The notes beneath the pieces are model-generated. The model worked only from the letters and a program-made list of their open reading frames with translations, did no database searches and had not been told where the DNA came from. From G963422275 sp963422275 (GTDB lineage: Bacteria > Pseudomonadota > Alphaproteobacteria > Rhodobacterales > Rhodobacteraceae): 64,000 bases of DNA. A program made the translations under genes and the position numbers. Where the stretch lies: contig OY729418.1 in the NCBI GenBank assembly GCA_963422275.1, positions 2,852,001 to 2,916,000 on the forward strand. Reading direction: 5' to 3'. Positions 17,808-27,630 of the stretch are shown piece by piece (positions within the stretch are counted from its first letter, which is position 1; every line of letters starts with the position of its first letter).

Positions 17808-18620
17808 ATGGGAAACTCTGAAGAAATGCGTGCTTTCAGCAATCTGCCATTCACTAGCGAGCGGTTGCCAAAACCGCGCGATCGCGGCATCAGTGAGATC
17901 TGCGACTGGGGGATACCGTTCAACCAGTTGGCAGATTACCTGGATCATACAGGCGAGTACGTCGATGTCGCCAAGATAGTCTTGGGATTCGCGGGCCTCT
18001 ACTCTCTGGACCGGCTAAAAAAGAAGATCGACATCTATCACAAGGCGAATGTCAAGGTGCAGCCAGGGGGCATATACTTCGAGTATGCCGCCAGCTTGAA
18101 CAAGGTCGGTGAATATCTGGAGCACTGTCATGAGGCTGGCTTCGATTATGTCGAGGTCTCGGACAGTCGCAGCGACTGGACCAGGGAAGAGAAGAACAGG
18201 CACATACAGAGTGTCATTGACTCGGGCCTTGCAGTAATCCCGGAATCGGGTGGCGGCACGCAGCACTCGATCCAGGACATCGTCGATGACGTGAAGGCAT
18301 CACTGGACATGGGGGCATGGAAAGTGACCGTGGACACGGCCGAGATCCGTGAACCCGGCGGGGAGATTCGTCATGATCTCTTCGATGCGCTTCTTAAGGA
18401 AGTCGAGATGAAGGACATGATTTTCGAGCTGTGGGCCATTCCGGTATGGGGAGGCCTGACGCACCAAATCCGCGATACGGAGATCTGGCTGGTCAAGCAG
18501 TTCGGGCCGGAAGTCAATATCGCCAACCTGATGCACGAGTGGGTGTTTTCGCTTGAGGCGCTGCGCCGGGGGATGGGAATCAACATCAATTCGAAGACAG
18601 GCGGACTGGACTATCAGTAG
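17808..18620 (+). CDS. Phosphosulfolactate synthase-like (ComA family) protein
   Basis: A 270-residue TIM-barrel protein matching the ComA family, which adds sulfite to phosphoenolpyruvate to make phosphosulfolactate in coenzyme M biosynthesis. Visible motifs are KPRDRGIS, VDVAKIVLGF (Lys56), KVQPGGIYFEYA (residues 83-94) and FDYVEVSDSRSDW (Glu116, Asp119). PESGGG, a variant of the usual TEVG, follows. The family also contains homologues with no proven synthase activity, such as the plant HSA32 type, so the reaction is uncertain. It sits 26 bp after the MmgE/PrpD gene and before the two importer ATPases. An HpsN-like sulfonate enzyme lies 9 kb downstream, which supports organosulfur chemistry. 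Confidence 0.82.
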   Translation: MGNSEEMRAFSNLPFTSERLPKPRDRGISEICDWGIPFNQLADYLDHTGEYVDVAKIVLGFAGLYSLDRLKKKIDIYHKANVKVQPGGIYFEYAASLNKVGEYLEHCHEAGFDYVEVSDSRSDWTREEKNRHIQSVIDSGLAVIPESGGGTQHSIQDIVDDVKASLDMGAWKVTVDTAEIREPGGEIRHDLFDALLKEVEMKDMIFELWAIPVWGGLTHQIRDTEIWLVKQFGPEVNIANLMHEWVFSLEALRRGMGININSKTGGLDYQ

Positions 18621-18757
18621 GCTGGATTCGACCTGACCCTAAGGTCCGGGGCGGCCAGACGACGGTGGTCCATGTCTTGTCAAAAAACACAGGGCAGGGT
18701 TGCAGCGAGTAATTTCGCCCGCCCGGCTTGCCGGGAGAATTCCGGGATTGGATCGAC

Positions 18758-19720
18758 GTGAATGAGCTAATCCGCGTAGAGGATCTGAGCACGCACTATT
18801 TCACCGCTAGTGGATCAGTGCGCGCTGTCGATAACGTCTCCCTGACAATCAAACGCGGCGAGGCGGTTGCTTTGGTTGGCGAGTCGGGCTCTGGCAAGAG
18901 CACGGCCGCCTTCTCGATGATGCGGCTGATTTCCAGACCAGGACACATAGTCGGCGGAAAGGTGCTGCTTGATGGTCGCGATATTCTTTCCCTGAGCAAG
19001 GCAGAAATGACACGCCTTCGCGGCGGTGAGATGAGCATGGTGTTTCAGGAGCCCACGACATTCCTGAATCCATTGATTCGCGTTGGTGAGCAGATCGCCG
19101 AAGCGGTCCGCATTCACCAGGGCAGTCGTGCGGCGAAGGCCCGCGACAAGGCAATCGAGACGCTTCAGCTGGTGCAGTTGCCGAATCCGGAGGCGGTGGT
19201 CGACTATTACCCGCATCAGCTGAGCGGCGGGATGAAGCAACGCATTTTAATCGCGATCGCCATTGCCTGTCGGCCCAGCTTGCTGATTGCCGATGAGCCG
19301 ACCACAGCGCTGGACGTGACCATACAGGCGCAGATCATGCAATTGCTTTGCAAGCTATGCAAGGATTTGAACACAGCGTTGCTGCTGATAACCCATAACC
19401 TCGGTCTCGTGGCCGAATACTGTGATCGGGTCTATGTAATGTATGCTGGGCAGATCGTGGAGGAGGCGGGTATATTTGAGCTCTTCAAATCGCCGCGACA
19501 TCCTTATTCGGAAGCCCTCCTGAATTGCGCCTTGATGTTCGACCGGCAGGTGGATGAATTCAAGACCATCTCTGGAAGGCCTCCCAGTCGCGTAAACGTG
19601 CCCTCGGGATGCCGTTTTCACCCGCGATGTCCAAAAGCAATGCCCGACTGCACCGATATTGCTCCCAGGGCGGTTACTCTGGAGAGCGGCAACCAAGTTC
19701 GATGTTTGCTTCACAGCTAG
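18758..19720 (+). CDS. ABC transporter ATPase, DppD/OppD type
   Basis: A 320-residue ATPase. Walker A is GESGSGKST, the signature is LSGGM and Walker B is LLIADEPTTALD. The switch His is in LLLITHNLG. The Opp-specific C-terminal domain is present, with the CRFHPRCPKAMPDC cysteines that bind an iron-sulfur cluster or metal in relatives. The GTG at 18758 fits the family's usual N-terminus; a TTG at 18728 is the alternative. It pairs with the DppF-type ATPase 6 bp downstream. Confidence 0.93.
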   Translation: MNELIRVEDLSTHYFTASGSVRAVDNVSLTIKRGEAVALVGESGSGKSTAAFSMMRLISRPGHIVGGKVLLDGRDILSLSKAEMTRLRGGEMSMVFQEPTTFLNPLIRVGEQIAEAVRIHQGSRAAKARDKAIETLQLVQLPNPEAVVDYYPHQLSGGMKQRILIAIAIACRPSLLIADEPTTALDVTIQAQIMQLLCKLCKDLNTALLLITHNLGLVAEYCDRVYVMYAGQIVEEAGIFELFKSPRHPYSEALLNCALMFDRQVDEFKTISGRPPSRVNVPSGCRFHPRCPKAMPDCTDIAPRAVTLESGNQVRCLLHS

Positions 19721-19726
19721 GGAACG

Positions 19727-20743
19727 ATGACTGAACCGCTGCTGGAGGTGGATGATCTCAAGGTCCATTTCGTTGTCCATGACGGCTGGGTGACGCGTGA
19801 CCGTCGTGTCGTAAGGGCGGTAGACGGATTGAGCCTGTCTTTGCGACAGGGTGAAGTTCTGGCCGTTGTCGGGGAGAGCGGATGCGGAAAGACTACATTA
19901 GGCAGGGCGGTCGTCGGCCTAATCGACGCCACCTCCGGAAGAATCATGTTCAGAGGCAAAGAAATCCGCAGCTTGGAAGGAGACGAATACACTGCATTCC
20001 GCCGCCAGGTGCAGATGATCTTTCAAGATCCGTTTGATTCAATGAATCCGCGCAAGTCCGCGTTCCAGATGATCGCTCAACCACTTGCGCTCAACAAGAT
20101 CGTGCCGAAAGCCGAGCTTGTGAACGAAGTCCTCAGGCTGTTCGACGAAGTAGGGCTAGCCCCCGGCGAGACATACCTGAACAGGCGGAGACATGAACTT
20201 AGCGGAGGCGAGCGCCAGCGGCTTTCCATCGCTAGGGCCATCTCGATGCATCCGTCAATCATCGTGGCCGATGAGCCGGTGTCGGCACTGGATATCTCGA
20301 TACAAGGTCAGATTCTGACCTTGGTGCGGCAACTGCAGGAGTCGTCGCGGATATCCTATCTGTTCATTTCTCACGATCTCGCGGTTGTTCGGTCGCTCGC
20401 GGATCGTGTAATGATTATCTATCTCGGCCAAGTGGCGGAGGAAGGTTCGACGGAGGAGGTTTTCAGCTCCCCGGAGCATCCCTACACCATGGCGTTGCTA
20501 GCTGCGCATCCGATTCCGGATCCCGCCGTCAGCCGGTCACGCCTGCGCCTAGTCCTGAAAGGGGACGTGCCTTCACCGATCAATCCGCCAACTGGGTGCA
20601 GATTTCACACGCGTTGCCCGGTTGCAGAACCTATCTGCGCCCAAGAGGTCCCTCCGCTAAGGACTCTGGGGAACGGTCACCGGGCAGCGTGCCATTTTGC
20701 CGGACAACTGGGCAGCGAAATGAAGACCTTAGCGATGGGCTAG
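19727..20743 (+). CDS. ABC transporter ATPase, DppF/OppF type
   Basis: A 338-residue ATPase. Walker A is GESGCGKTT, the Q-loop is QMIFQDPFDSMNP, the signature is LSGGE and Walker B is IIVADEPVSALD. The C-terminal oligopeptide-transporter domain has CRFHTRCPVAEPIC. It starts 6 bp after the DppD-type gene and completes the importer. It is the last recognisable gene of this cluster. Confidence 0.93.
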   Translation: MTEPLLEVDDLKVHFVVHDGWVTRDRRVVRAVDGLSLSLRQGEVLAVVGESGCGKTTLGRAVVGLIDATSGRIMFRGKEIRSLEGDEYTAFRRQVQMIFQDPFDSMNPRKSAFQMIAQPLALNKIVPKAELVNEVLRLFDEVGLAPGETYLNRRRHELSGGERQRLSIARAISMHPSIIVADEPVSALDISIQGQILTLVRQLQESSRISYLFISHDLAVVRSLADRVMIIYLGQVAEEGSTEEVFSSPEHPYTMALLAAHPIPDPAVSRSRLRLVLKGDVPSPINPPTGCRFHTRCPVAEPICAQEVPPLRTLGNGHRAACHFAGQLGSEMKTLAMG

Positions 20744-22007
20744 GGCGAAAGGCCGCAGTTTGCCTTGAATGCAGAGACGTGCTGTCTTCTGATTGCTTTC
20801 CAATCAGACTGCCAAGCATGGCGGGATTGGAAAACATGCTTCATTGCTGCCAGCGAAGGTGAGATTAGCGAGAAGCAATGCGGCATTATCCGGGCGCTCT
20901 TGTGGACGATGTGTCAGCGATACACCCGTCCTTCGCAGATCCCAGGAAATGCGGCAACGATACGAGACCGGATAAGCTGCCGTCTGATGCTTGTGATGAT
21001 CGATCCTGGCTTGGCCTTCAAGTCCCCAATCGAGAAAGCGGACTGGAATGCGCTGGCTTTGAGCGTGGCATTGAAGCCATGGACAAGCACACTGAGGAGT
21101 TCCAAGAGTTATTCCGACGTTCAATCGAGGGCAAGCGGGATGGATTTTATCATGTCGATGATTGCAAGGCGCGTGGAACCGGATAACGGCCTTCGCAAGG
21201 TGAACGTCCTTATAGACTGTCAGCAGCTGGCGCAGGTTCTCTGTTCGGTGCGCTATTACCTAGGGCGTGCCGCTCGGGGACACCCGTTGCATTGGTATCG
21301 CAAGCGGCTCAACCGGTTGATGCTGCGGCGGACGTCAGACCGCCGCCTGCCGATTGCGGTGCTTGCGATACAATCGCCTGTTTCGCTCCGGCGCAGAATT
21401 TTGGGGAAACAACACTCGTCGCCGCACCAGCACCTTGGGGTCGTTGCCTTCGGATGGTTTGAGACGGCCATGTGATTGCCAAGAAGTGGCACTTGCCGTT
21501 GCAGAAGAGGGGCAGAATGATGATCGACGCCGCGGAATGGGAGAATAGTCTGCGGTAAACGTTGTCGGATGCCGACGAGAACAAGGAGACGCCGCCGCGA
21601 GACCGAAACCTTGCCCTGCGCTGGCGAAACAAGGGCGACTCTCCGCGCTCGGCTTGCCCTCATTAGCGTGATGGTCCACGGGATCTGGCTGATCGTGCCC
21701 AGTCGGACAGCGTCGAGACTAGGTTGATGTAGATTGCAGGGCTGGGCCAGAGCATCTCTGCAATCATCTCCAGCAGCGCCGCGTTCCGATATACCGGGCG
21801 GTCGTTAAAGCAGACGCCTTTCGCCAACCAAGTGGTTGAATTTACCAGCTTGATTCAGTAGGCTAATCAGATCTGCGGAAGGAATTTCATGGCAGCCAAG
21901 ACAGTCTGCCGTCCGATTCACGATTTGTTGCCGCCGACGCTGACGCGGGTGGCAAGCCAAGATCGAAGCGTGATAACCTTGACTTGACGGCACAGCGGGG
22001 GAGTTGA
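20744..22007. other. 1.26-kb region without a supported gene
   Basis: Several open frames occur on both strands, the longest at 20765-21475 (+), but none shows a family motif or convincing start. Frames break often and base use looks like degraded coding DNA. It separates the two metabolic clusters and may contain erased genes or an old insertion scar. Confidence 0.5.
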
Positions 22008-22739
22008 ATGACCGACGCAACCGAACTGACGGGTCCGCAGAAGGGGTCGCTGGGCTCCGTTTTCTGGCAGATGCGGGCGCCACCGCACGCCGTTGGCTGG
22101 CTGGCCTCCGAAGCGGACTGGAACCGGCTGGGCAAGCGGGTTCTCATCGATCCGATCGAGGGTCTTATCTCCTGGATGTCGCCCAGCCGCGCGCACGAGA
22201 GCTTCGCCCGTGCGGCCGACAAGGTCGTCGACCGCGCTGGCGAGCGACTCGGACTGCGCGTCAAAGCACTGGGCGGAGGTCGCTGGAGGCAACGGCCGGA
22301 CGATCCGCCGAACACTGGCATGGAGGCTGACGCGAGCTTCTATATCGGTCCGAAGGCGGACCAATGGCTCGAGGCCTTCGAGTCTGGTGGGCGCACTGCC
22401 GCCGCCGCGTTCGAGGAGCGAACGCCGCCCGACCTCGTCGTCGAGATCGAGTGGACGAATGCCGACAGGAAGAAGCCGTCCCGCTACGCGGAGCTGGGCG
22501 TTCACGAGATGTGGCGGGTCCAGGGCGATGACGAGAGCGACGGCATTGCCGCCGAGATCATCGATCTGCTCGCGAAAGGCGGGCCGAGGCCGGTGGAGGA
22601 GTCGGCGCTGTTCCGTGGACTCGCCAACCGGGAACTGACCGGGCTTCTGGATCTGGCGCACAGAACCAGATACCGTGAGATGGAGCTGCGTCTCGCGGAG
22701 TTGCTGTCCGGCAAGGAACTGGAACTTGGCTTGGAGTAG
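22008..22739 (+). CDS. Uma2-family (DUF820) PD-(D/E)XK nuclease-like protein
   Basis: A 243-residue protein of the Uma2 family. The nuclease core is visible: MEADASFYIG supplies the active-site acidic position, PPDLVVEIEWTN the ExE/VEI strand, and KKPSRYAELGVHEMWRV the K-Y-LGV-E-W motif. The start at 22008 follows GGGGG. Uma2 proteins are widespread in IS-rich and cyanobacterial genomes and are presumed nucleases linked to mobile elements or damage; their role is unproven. A partial second copy of its RPDDPPNTGMEA segment occurs just downstream at about 22762-22800, suggesting a local duplication. Confidence 0.8.
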   Translation: MTDATELTGPQKGSLGSVFWQMRAPPHAVGWLASEADWNRLGKRVLIDPIEGLISWMSPSRAHESFARAADKVVDRAGERLGLRVKALGGGRWRQRPDDPPNTGMEADASFYIGPKADQWLEAFESGGRTAAAAFEERTPPDLVVEIEWTNADRKKPSRYAELGVHEMWRVQGDDESDGIAAEIIDLLAKGGPRPVEESALFRGLANRELTGLLDLAHRTRYREMELRLAELLSGKELELGLE

Positions 22740-22959
22740 GGCATCGCCGCGACGTCCGCGGCCGGACGATCCGCCGAACACCGGCATGGAGGCCGAGACG
22801 CGAACCGATTCGAGCGCGGCGGCATGGTGGAGGGTGAGCCACTTCGGCATCACATGAAAGGCAAGGTGCGCGAAAGATGGCACGGTCTTGGCTCGCGGTT
22901 TTGAAGGATTTGCGCCGACGGGGATCTTCGCGGGCCCAGTGGATTGATTCCAAAGCTGG

Positions 22960-23480
22960 AGCTCTCTTTTTCCTGCGGCGATGATTTTGCCAGGGTCTGT
23001 GCGGTCCAGAGAAGGGCCGGCGCGTGTCCGTTCGTGCCTGCGATTGGCGCAGCTGTCCAGGATGGCAGGGATCGGGGTGTCGACGGGGATGTTGCGCTCG
23101 ATGAACTCTTGGTGGCGGTAGCGTGTGGTGCAGGGTCGACAATGTCGGTCAGCCTCTCGGCAACCTTCCCGGGCGCTGCCGCAACGGCTTGCCCGACGGG
23201 CGCGTCCCGTCCCGGAGAGGACCATCAGCGCCTTCCTGAATGAAGCGCTCCCGTCGGTGCTAGGCGCATCACTTCGATCTGCCGGTCTCGCGCATGATCG
23301 CCATCGCGCCCGGTTCCCTCGCTCACGAGCGTCTTGTCGCGGCAATGACGGCAAACTAGCCAAATGCGATCCATCGCGCCGTCGTGGTTCTCGCGGAAGA
23401 TTCTGCGCAATCTCCGGTTGCCCGAACGCAGCCCTGTGTCTTGCTGAAGCGGGGCCGCGCTCATGATTGCCGCCACTGAC
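22960..23480 (-). mobile_element. IS630-family transposase remnant
   Basis: Reading leftward, fragments in several frames match IS630. They include GLLRDGTRPSGKP-like text, the ERNIPVDTPIPAILDSCANRRH segment containing the second catalytic Asp region (ILDN in intact copies), and DPGKIIAAGKRELQLWNQS near the C-terminus (usually DKIIAAVKRGHQVLDSI). Multiple frameshifts and deletions make it inactive. A relative lies at 57870-58330. Confidence 0.65.
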
Positions 23481-23752
23481 TCGTCCGTTCGGGAAATAAG
23501 GGCGTCCGGGCCGACTTGCCGGTCTCGTGACACTTTTCGAGTGGTCCGGGGCTTGCCGACACCCTTGCAACGGTACCCGGTTGCTCTTGGTTGGATCTCT
23601 TTCGGCTTTGAGGCGATTGAATGTCCGTCATGCAAGAAAGAAGGCCGCGTGGCTGTACTGTCTGTCCACGAGTTGGTTAACTAAATGGACAGCATGGAGT
23701 TTCTATTGTAGGCAAGAATGGGAGATTTTGCGACACAAAGGAGAGTCGGGGA

Positions 23753-25342
23753 ATGTCTGTAGATGCTGCCGAATTGTCACAGCAGTCGGACCGTAGGGGA
23801 AGACGGCGGCGCGGTTCTGGACGCGCCGCGCGAATTGTCGAGCGAAGCAGCGAGCTCGCCGACGAACTGAAGCCGGTCCGGCCTGGGCTGGTGGGGGGAA
23901 ATTACCGCGTTCTTTCCGACAATGACATCGATCGAATCAATGAGGCGACCCAGGCGGTGCTTGAAACCGTTGGCCTTGCCAATCCCACCAAATCGGTTGT
24001 CGAATACTGCACATCTGCCGGCGCCAAGCTTGGCGACGACGGCAGGATCCGATTTTCGCGAAAAGTCGTCGCAGAGGCAATGGAAAAGGCTTGCCGGAAT
24101 TTCACTCTATTTGCACGAAACCCGGACCAGGACCTTGTGATCGAGGGTAACCGGGTGCACTACGGTACCGGAGGAGCAGCGGTTCATATCGTTAACGGCC
24201 GAACCGGCGAGTACCGTGACTCGGTGCTAAAGGATATATACGACATGGCGCGTGTCGTGGATCGTTGCGAACATATTCATTACTACTATCGCACGGTCGT
24301 GGCGCGAGACGTGCCTGACATGTTCGAACTCGACGTGAACACGCACTACGCGGCCTTGCAGGGCACGACGAAGCACATCGGCGGCTCGTTCTCGATTCCG
24401 GAGAGTGTAACGGCAACATTGGATATGCTGCACGACATTGCGGGCGGGGAAGACGCTTGGCGCACGAGACCGTTTGTTTCGACCAACTCATGCTTTGTCG
24501 TTCCCCCGCTTACATTCGCTGAGGACGCCTGCAACTGTTTGGAACGGGCAGTCTTTGGGGGCATGCCCGTGAACCTGCTTTCCGCAGGGCAGGCCGGAGC
24601 CACTGGTCCTGCGGCGTTGGCCGGAACTATTGTGCAGGAGATGGCAGAATGTTTGGCAGCGCTTGTTTACGTGAACGCAATGGTTCCCGGCGCCCCGGCG
24701 GTGATGGGGCTATGGCCCTTTGTTTCAGATCTCAGGACAGGTGCAATGTCGGGCGGTTCTGGCGAACAGGCGATTCTCATGTGCGGAGCGGCGCAGGTTG
24801 CCAATTCCTACGGATTGCCGGTAAGCGTTGCGGGCGCGATGACGGACTCCAAAATGCCGGACATCCAATCCGGTTTCGAGAAGGCATGCAACCAGACATT
24901 GATCGGAAATTCCGGTGCCAACATGATTTATGAGGCCGCGGGGATGCATGCGTCATTGCTCGGTGCCTGTTACGAGTCCTTGATTCTGGACAACGATTCG
25001 CTCGGTTCCGCGATGCGAACTGTGCGGGGGATCGAGGTAAACGACGAGACACTTTCCGTGGACGTCATTTCTAATGTGACTTTGGAAGGGCCCAACCACT
25101 ATCTTGGTTCGGAGCAGACCCTGAAATTGATGCAGACTGAGTACATTTACCCAGACGTCTGCGACCGCTTGAGTCCGAAGGAATGGAAGGAAAAGGATAA
25201 GGAGGTCGCGCTTGATCGCGCAGAAGCCAAGGTGCAAGACATCTTGACCAATCATTTCCCCAATCCTGTGCCTTATGCCGTTGACGCCGGCATTCGCACC
25301 AAGTTTCCGATCAAGCTTGATCCATGCGACATGCGGCCGTGA
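23753..25342 (+). CDS. MttB-family (non-pyrrolysine) methyltransferase
   Basis: A 529-residue protein of the trimethylamine methyltransferase family. After a basic N-terminal tail come GNYRVLSDNDIDRINEAT, the glycine-rich VHYGTGGAAVHIV, IGGSFSIPESV and GQAGATGPAALAGT. Next is the AGAMTDSKMPDIQSGFEKA region and a C-terminal helix bundle. The frame runs through without an amber codon, so it belongs to the large non-pyrrolysine group (MtgB/MtpB-like), which demethylates glycine betaine, proline betaine, carnitine and similar compounds onto a corrinoid protein. No corrinoid protein gene is visible nearby. AAAGGAG precedes the ATG. It opens the second metabolic cluster. Confidence 0.88.
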   Translation: MSVDAAELSQQSDRRGRRRRGSGRAARIVERSSELADELKPVRPGLVGGNYRVLSDNDIDRINEATQAVLETVGLANPTKSVVEYCTSAGAKLGDDGRIRFSRKVVAEAMEKACRNFTLFARNPDQDLVIEGNRVHYGTGGAAVHIVNGRTGEYRDSVLKDIYDMARVVDRCEHIHYYYRTVVARDVPDMFELDVNTHYAALQGTTKHIGGSFSIPESVTATLDMLHDIAGGEDAWRTRPFVSTNSCFVVPPLTFAEDACNCLERAVFGGMPVNLLSAGQAGATGPAALAGTIVQEMAECLAALVYVNAMVPGAPAVMGLWPFVSDLRTGAMSGGSGEQAILMCGAAQVANSYGLPVSVAGAMTDSKMPDIQSGFEKACNQTLIGNSGANMIYEAAGMHASLLGACYESLILDNDSLGSAMRTVRGIEVNDETLSVDVISNVTLEGPNHYLGSEQTLKLMQTEYIYPDVCDRLSPKEWKEKDKEVALDRAEAKVQDILTNHFPNPVPYAVDAGIRTKFPIKLDPCDMRP

Positions 25343-25392
25343 ACTCGCTCAGGCGGTCTAAGAGGTGATCCAATGCTGGACCTTCAACAAGA

Positions 25393-25512
25393 TCAGCTTG
25401 GGTTTCCTGCGAATAGATCAACTCCCATTTGCAGAAAGAGATCGCCGTAGTCCAGAAACATCCAGTTCTCGATTATGTTCCCGCCGTCGCAGCGATAAAA
25501 GCCAATGACGCG
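25393..25512 (-). pseudogene. SnoaL-like domain C-terminal scrap
   Basis: The minus strand encodes TIRVIGFYRCDGGNIIENWM followed by FLDYGDLFLQMGVDLFA and a stop at 25393. It matches the final strands of SnoaL/NTF2-like proteins such as the intact gene at 27076. Upstream the frame is lost. The rest of 25343-25965 shows no gene. Confidence 0.6.
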
Positions 25513-25965
25513 AATGGTCAGCATTCGATTGGTAGCTCAGACGCCGAGATGCTTGGCTTTGCCGAAGCGAGCCGGACCAGCGCCGACTGAAGGCTGTGCG
25601 GATGCGGTCGCGGCAAACAGGTTGGAGAACGCGTCGCGGCTCGGATTTCCCGCTCTCCCCGCATTTCCGCATGTCGACGCATCCCTTGCCACCGGAAACG
25701 ATGCAAGGGTGCGCAATGGTCAGCATTTCGCGGAGGTCGCGGCGCGTGGCGTTTCGCTGTGCTTGGGGTCCTCAACTCCTTCAAGAGAAACAGGGTCATC
25801 TGACCTGTTGCCTGCAGGCACGTTGCATCACCGGCGAAAGGGAAAACGGAATTTCTCAAAAGCGATTGCCTCGGGGGCGTCACTTGCTTTCTTGCAATCG
25901 ATCAGGGATGAAGGTAGAGTCCTTGCAAGCGTATGCAAGCCTTCATTCAAGGAAAAGGTGAGCCT

Positions 25966-27018
25966 ATGGCCGAGATCCAGCTCCGCAAAATTTCCAAGCG
26001 ATGGGGCAATTTCACCGGCGTAGAACAATTCAACCTCACGATCGCCGATCGGGAGTTTCTCGTGCTGTTGGGTCCCTCCGGATGCGGAAAGACAACCACG
26101 ATGCGGATGATCGCCGGTCTCGAGGACGTGACCGAAGGGGAGATCTTCATTGACGGTCGTGTAGTCAACGACCTGGACCCCAAGGACCGGGACGTGGCCA
26201 TGGTTTTCCAGTCCTATGGCCTCTATCCGAACATGAACGTCTACGAGAACATTCGCTTCCCTCTCAAGGTACGGAAAGTCGATTCCTCGACGCACGACGA
26301 GCGAGTTATGAACGCCGCGAGGATGGTGGAACTGACTGAGTTCATGCATCGCAGGCCGGCAGAGCTTTCCGGTGGTCAGCGTCAGCGCGTGGCACTGGCG
26401 CGGGCGATTGTCCGGGAGCCGAACGTGTTTCTCATGGATGAGCCGCTTTCGAATCTCGATGCGAAGCTCCGCGTCTCAACGAGAGCGCAAATCAAGAATC
26501 TCAGTCATGAGCTCCAGGTAACCACAATCTATGTGACCCACGATCAAATCGAGGCGATGACTCTTGCCGACCGGGTTGTTGTCATGAATCGTGGAGTTGT
26601 GCAGCAGGTCGGAACGCCTTCCGAAATCTACGACACGCCGACGAACGCGTTCGTGGCCGGTTTTATCGGCTCGCCGGCAATGAACTTGATGGAAGGAGAG
26701 ATATCCAACGGGGTGTTCAGGGGTGAAAACGTCAGCATCGATGGCATCGAAGGGCCAGCGGGCCCGGTTACAGCGGGTTTCCGAGCGGAGGACGCCAAGA
26801 TTTGCGAGTCTGATGGGGAAATCAACGCCCCGGTGTTCACCCTGGAATTGCTGGGCGACGCGACGATGCTAACCATGCGCGCTGGCGGTACCCTAGTGTC
26901 GGTCAAGGCATCCAAGGACTACAAGGCTGAAATCGGCGATACGGTTTCGGTCTTGGTTCCTGCCAAGATATGTCACTTGTTCGATTCCAATACAGGTGAA
27001 GTGATCCGGGCTGCCTAG
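25966..27018 (+). CDS. ABC transporter ATPase, UgpC/MalK type
   Basis: A 350-residue ATPase of the carbohydrate/polyol (CUT1) class. Walker A is GPSGCGKTT, the Q-loop is MVFQSYGLYPNMNVYENI, the signature is LSGGQ and Walker B is VFLMDEPLSNLD. The switch is YVTHDQIEAMTLADR, and a C-terminal TOBE-type regulatory domain follows. The ATG at 25966 follows AAGGAAAAGG. No binding protein or permease of this class lies in the window, so it either serves permeases elsewhere or is a remnant of a larger transport operon. Confidence 0.92.
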   Translation: MAEIQLRKISKRWGNFTGVEQFNLTIADREFLVLLGPSGCGKTTTMRMIAGLEDVTEGEIFIDGRVVNDLDPKDRDVAMVFQSYGLYPNMNVYENIRFPLKVRKVDSSTHDERVMNAARMVELTEFMHRRPAELSGGQRQRVALARAIVREPNVFLMDEPLSNLDAKLRVSTRAQIKNLSHELQVTTIYVTHDQIEAMTLADRVVVMNRGVVQQVGTPSEIYDTPTNAFVAGFIGSPAMNLMEGEISNGVFRGENVSIDGIEGPAGPVTAGFRAEDAKICESDGEINAPVFTLELLGDATMLTMRAGGTLVSVKASKDYKAEIGDTVSVLVPAKICHLFDSNTGEVIRAA

Positions 27019-27075
27019 CGGTTCTGCTGGGAATTCCGGATCCCGAAAGTTGCCGGGAGCTGTAAATATTTGATC

Positions 27076-27630
27076 ATGACTAGGTTGAATCCTGTGCAGG
27101 CGGTCCTCAGCAACGGCACGGACATGTCGAAGACAGAGGAAACTCGCACGGTCATCGAAAGAATGGTGGATGGGCTGAACGATCACAGAATCGACGACAT
27201 CGGCGAGTTCTTCGCGGAATCCTTTCGGTGGATGGGAAACTTTGGCTGCGGGACCAAGAAGGGTCTTCAAGATTTCCAGGACAACTGGCAGCGACCGTTT
27301 CTGGCAGCGTTCTCGGACAAGGTCTGCATTGACGAGGCTAGACTGTTCATGGGCGAGTGGGCGGCGGCATTCGGCCGCCAAGAGGCCACTCACACTGGAG
27401 TGTTCTTCGGAATCGAGCCAACCGGCAAGCGGGTCCAGATCCGCTACATGGATTTCTGGAAGGTGATCGACATGAAGATTGTCGATAACTGGGTAATGGT
27501 TGATTTCCCGAGCGTGCTTCACCAACTTGGCGTGGACGTGTTCGGGGGCAAGGGGTGGGAGGCTTTCGACAGGGGAATGGAAGTGTCGCCGAATCCAGAA
27601 AGGGGCGAGGTGCAGAAAGTTGTCAGTTAG
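27076..27630 (+). CDS. SnoaL-like (NTF2-fold) ester cyclase family protein
   Basis: A protein of about 184 residues with the SnoaL/NTF2 cone fold. Recognisable segments are MVDGLNDHRIDDIGEFF, the FGCGTKKGLQDFQDNWQRPF helix, THTGVFFGIEPTGKRVQIRY and DNWVMVDFPSVLHQLGVD. Such proteins are small hydrolases, isomerases or ligand-binding partners in catabolic loci. The start could be the ATG at 27076 or at 27124; neither has a strong ribosome site. Its 3' end overlaps the HpsN-like gene by 11 bp. Confidence 0.75.
   Translation: MTRLNPVQAVLSNGTDMSKTEETRTVIERMVDGLNDHRIDDIGEFFAESFRWMGNFGCGTKKGLQDFQDNWQRPFLAAFSDKVCIDEARLFMGEWAAAFGRQEATHTGVFFGIEPTGKRVQIRYMDFWKVIDMKIVDNWVMVDFPSVLHQLGVDVFGGKGWEAFDRGMEVSPNPERGEVQKVVS

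Noticed and set aside
21918..23570. A 550-residue minus-strand frame across Uma2 and IS630 remnant
   Set aside because: It spans unrelated blocks and only matches IS630 scraps in part; the plus strand holds a clear Uma2 gene.
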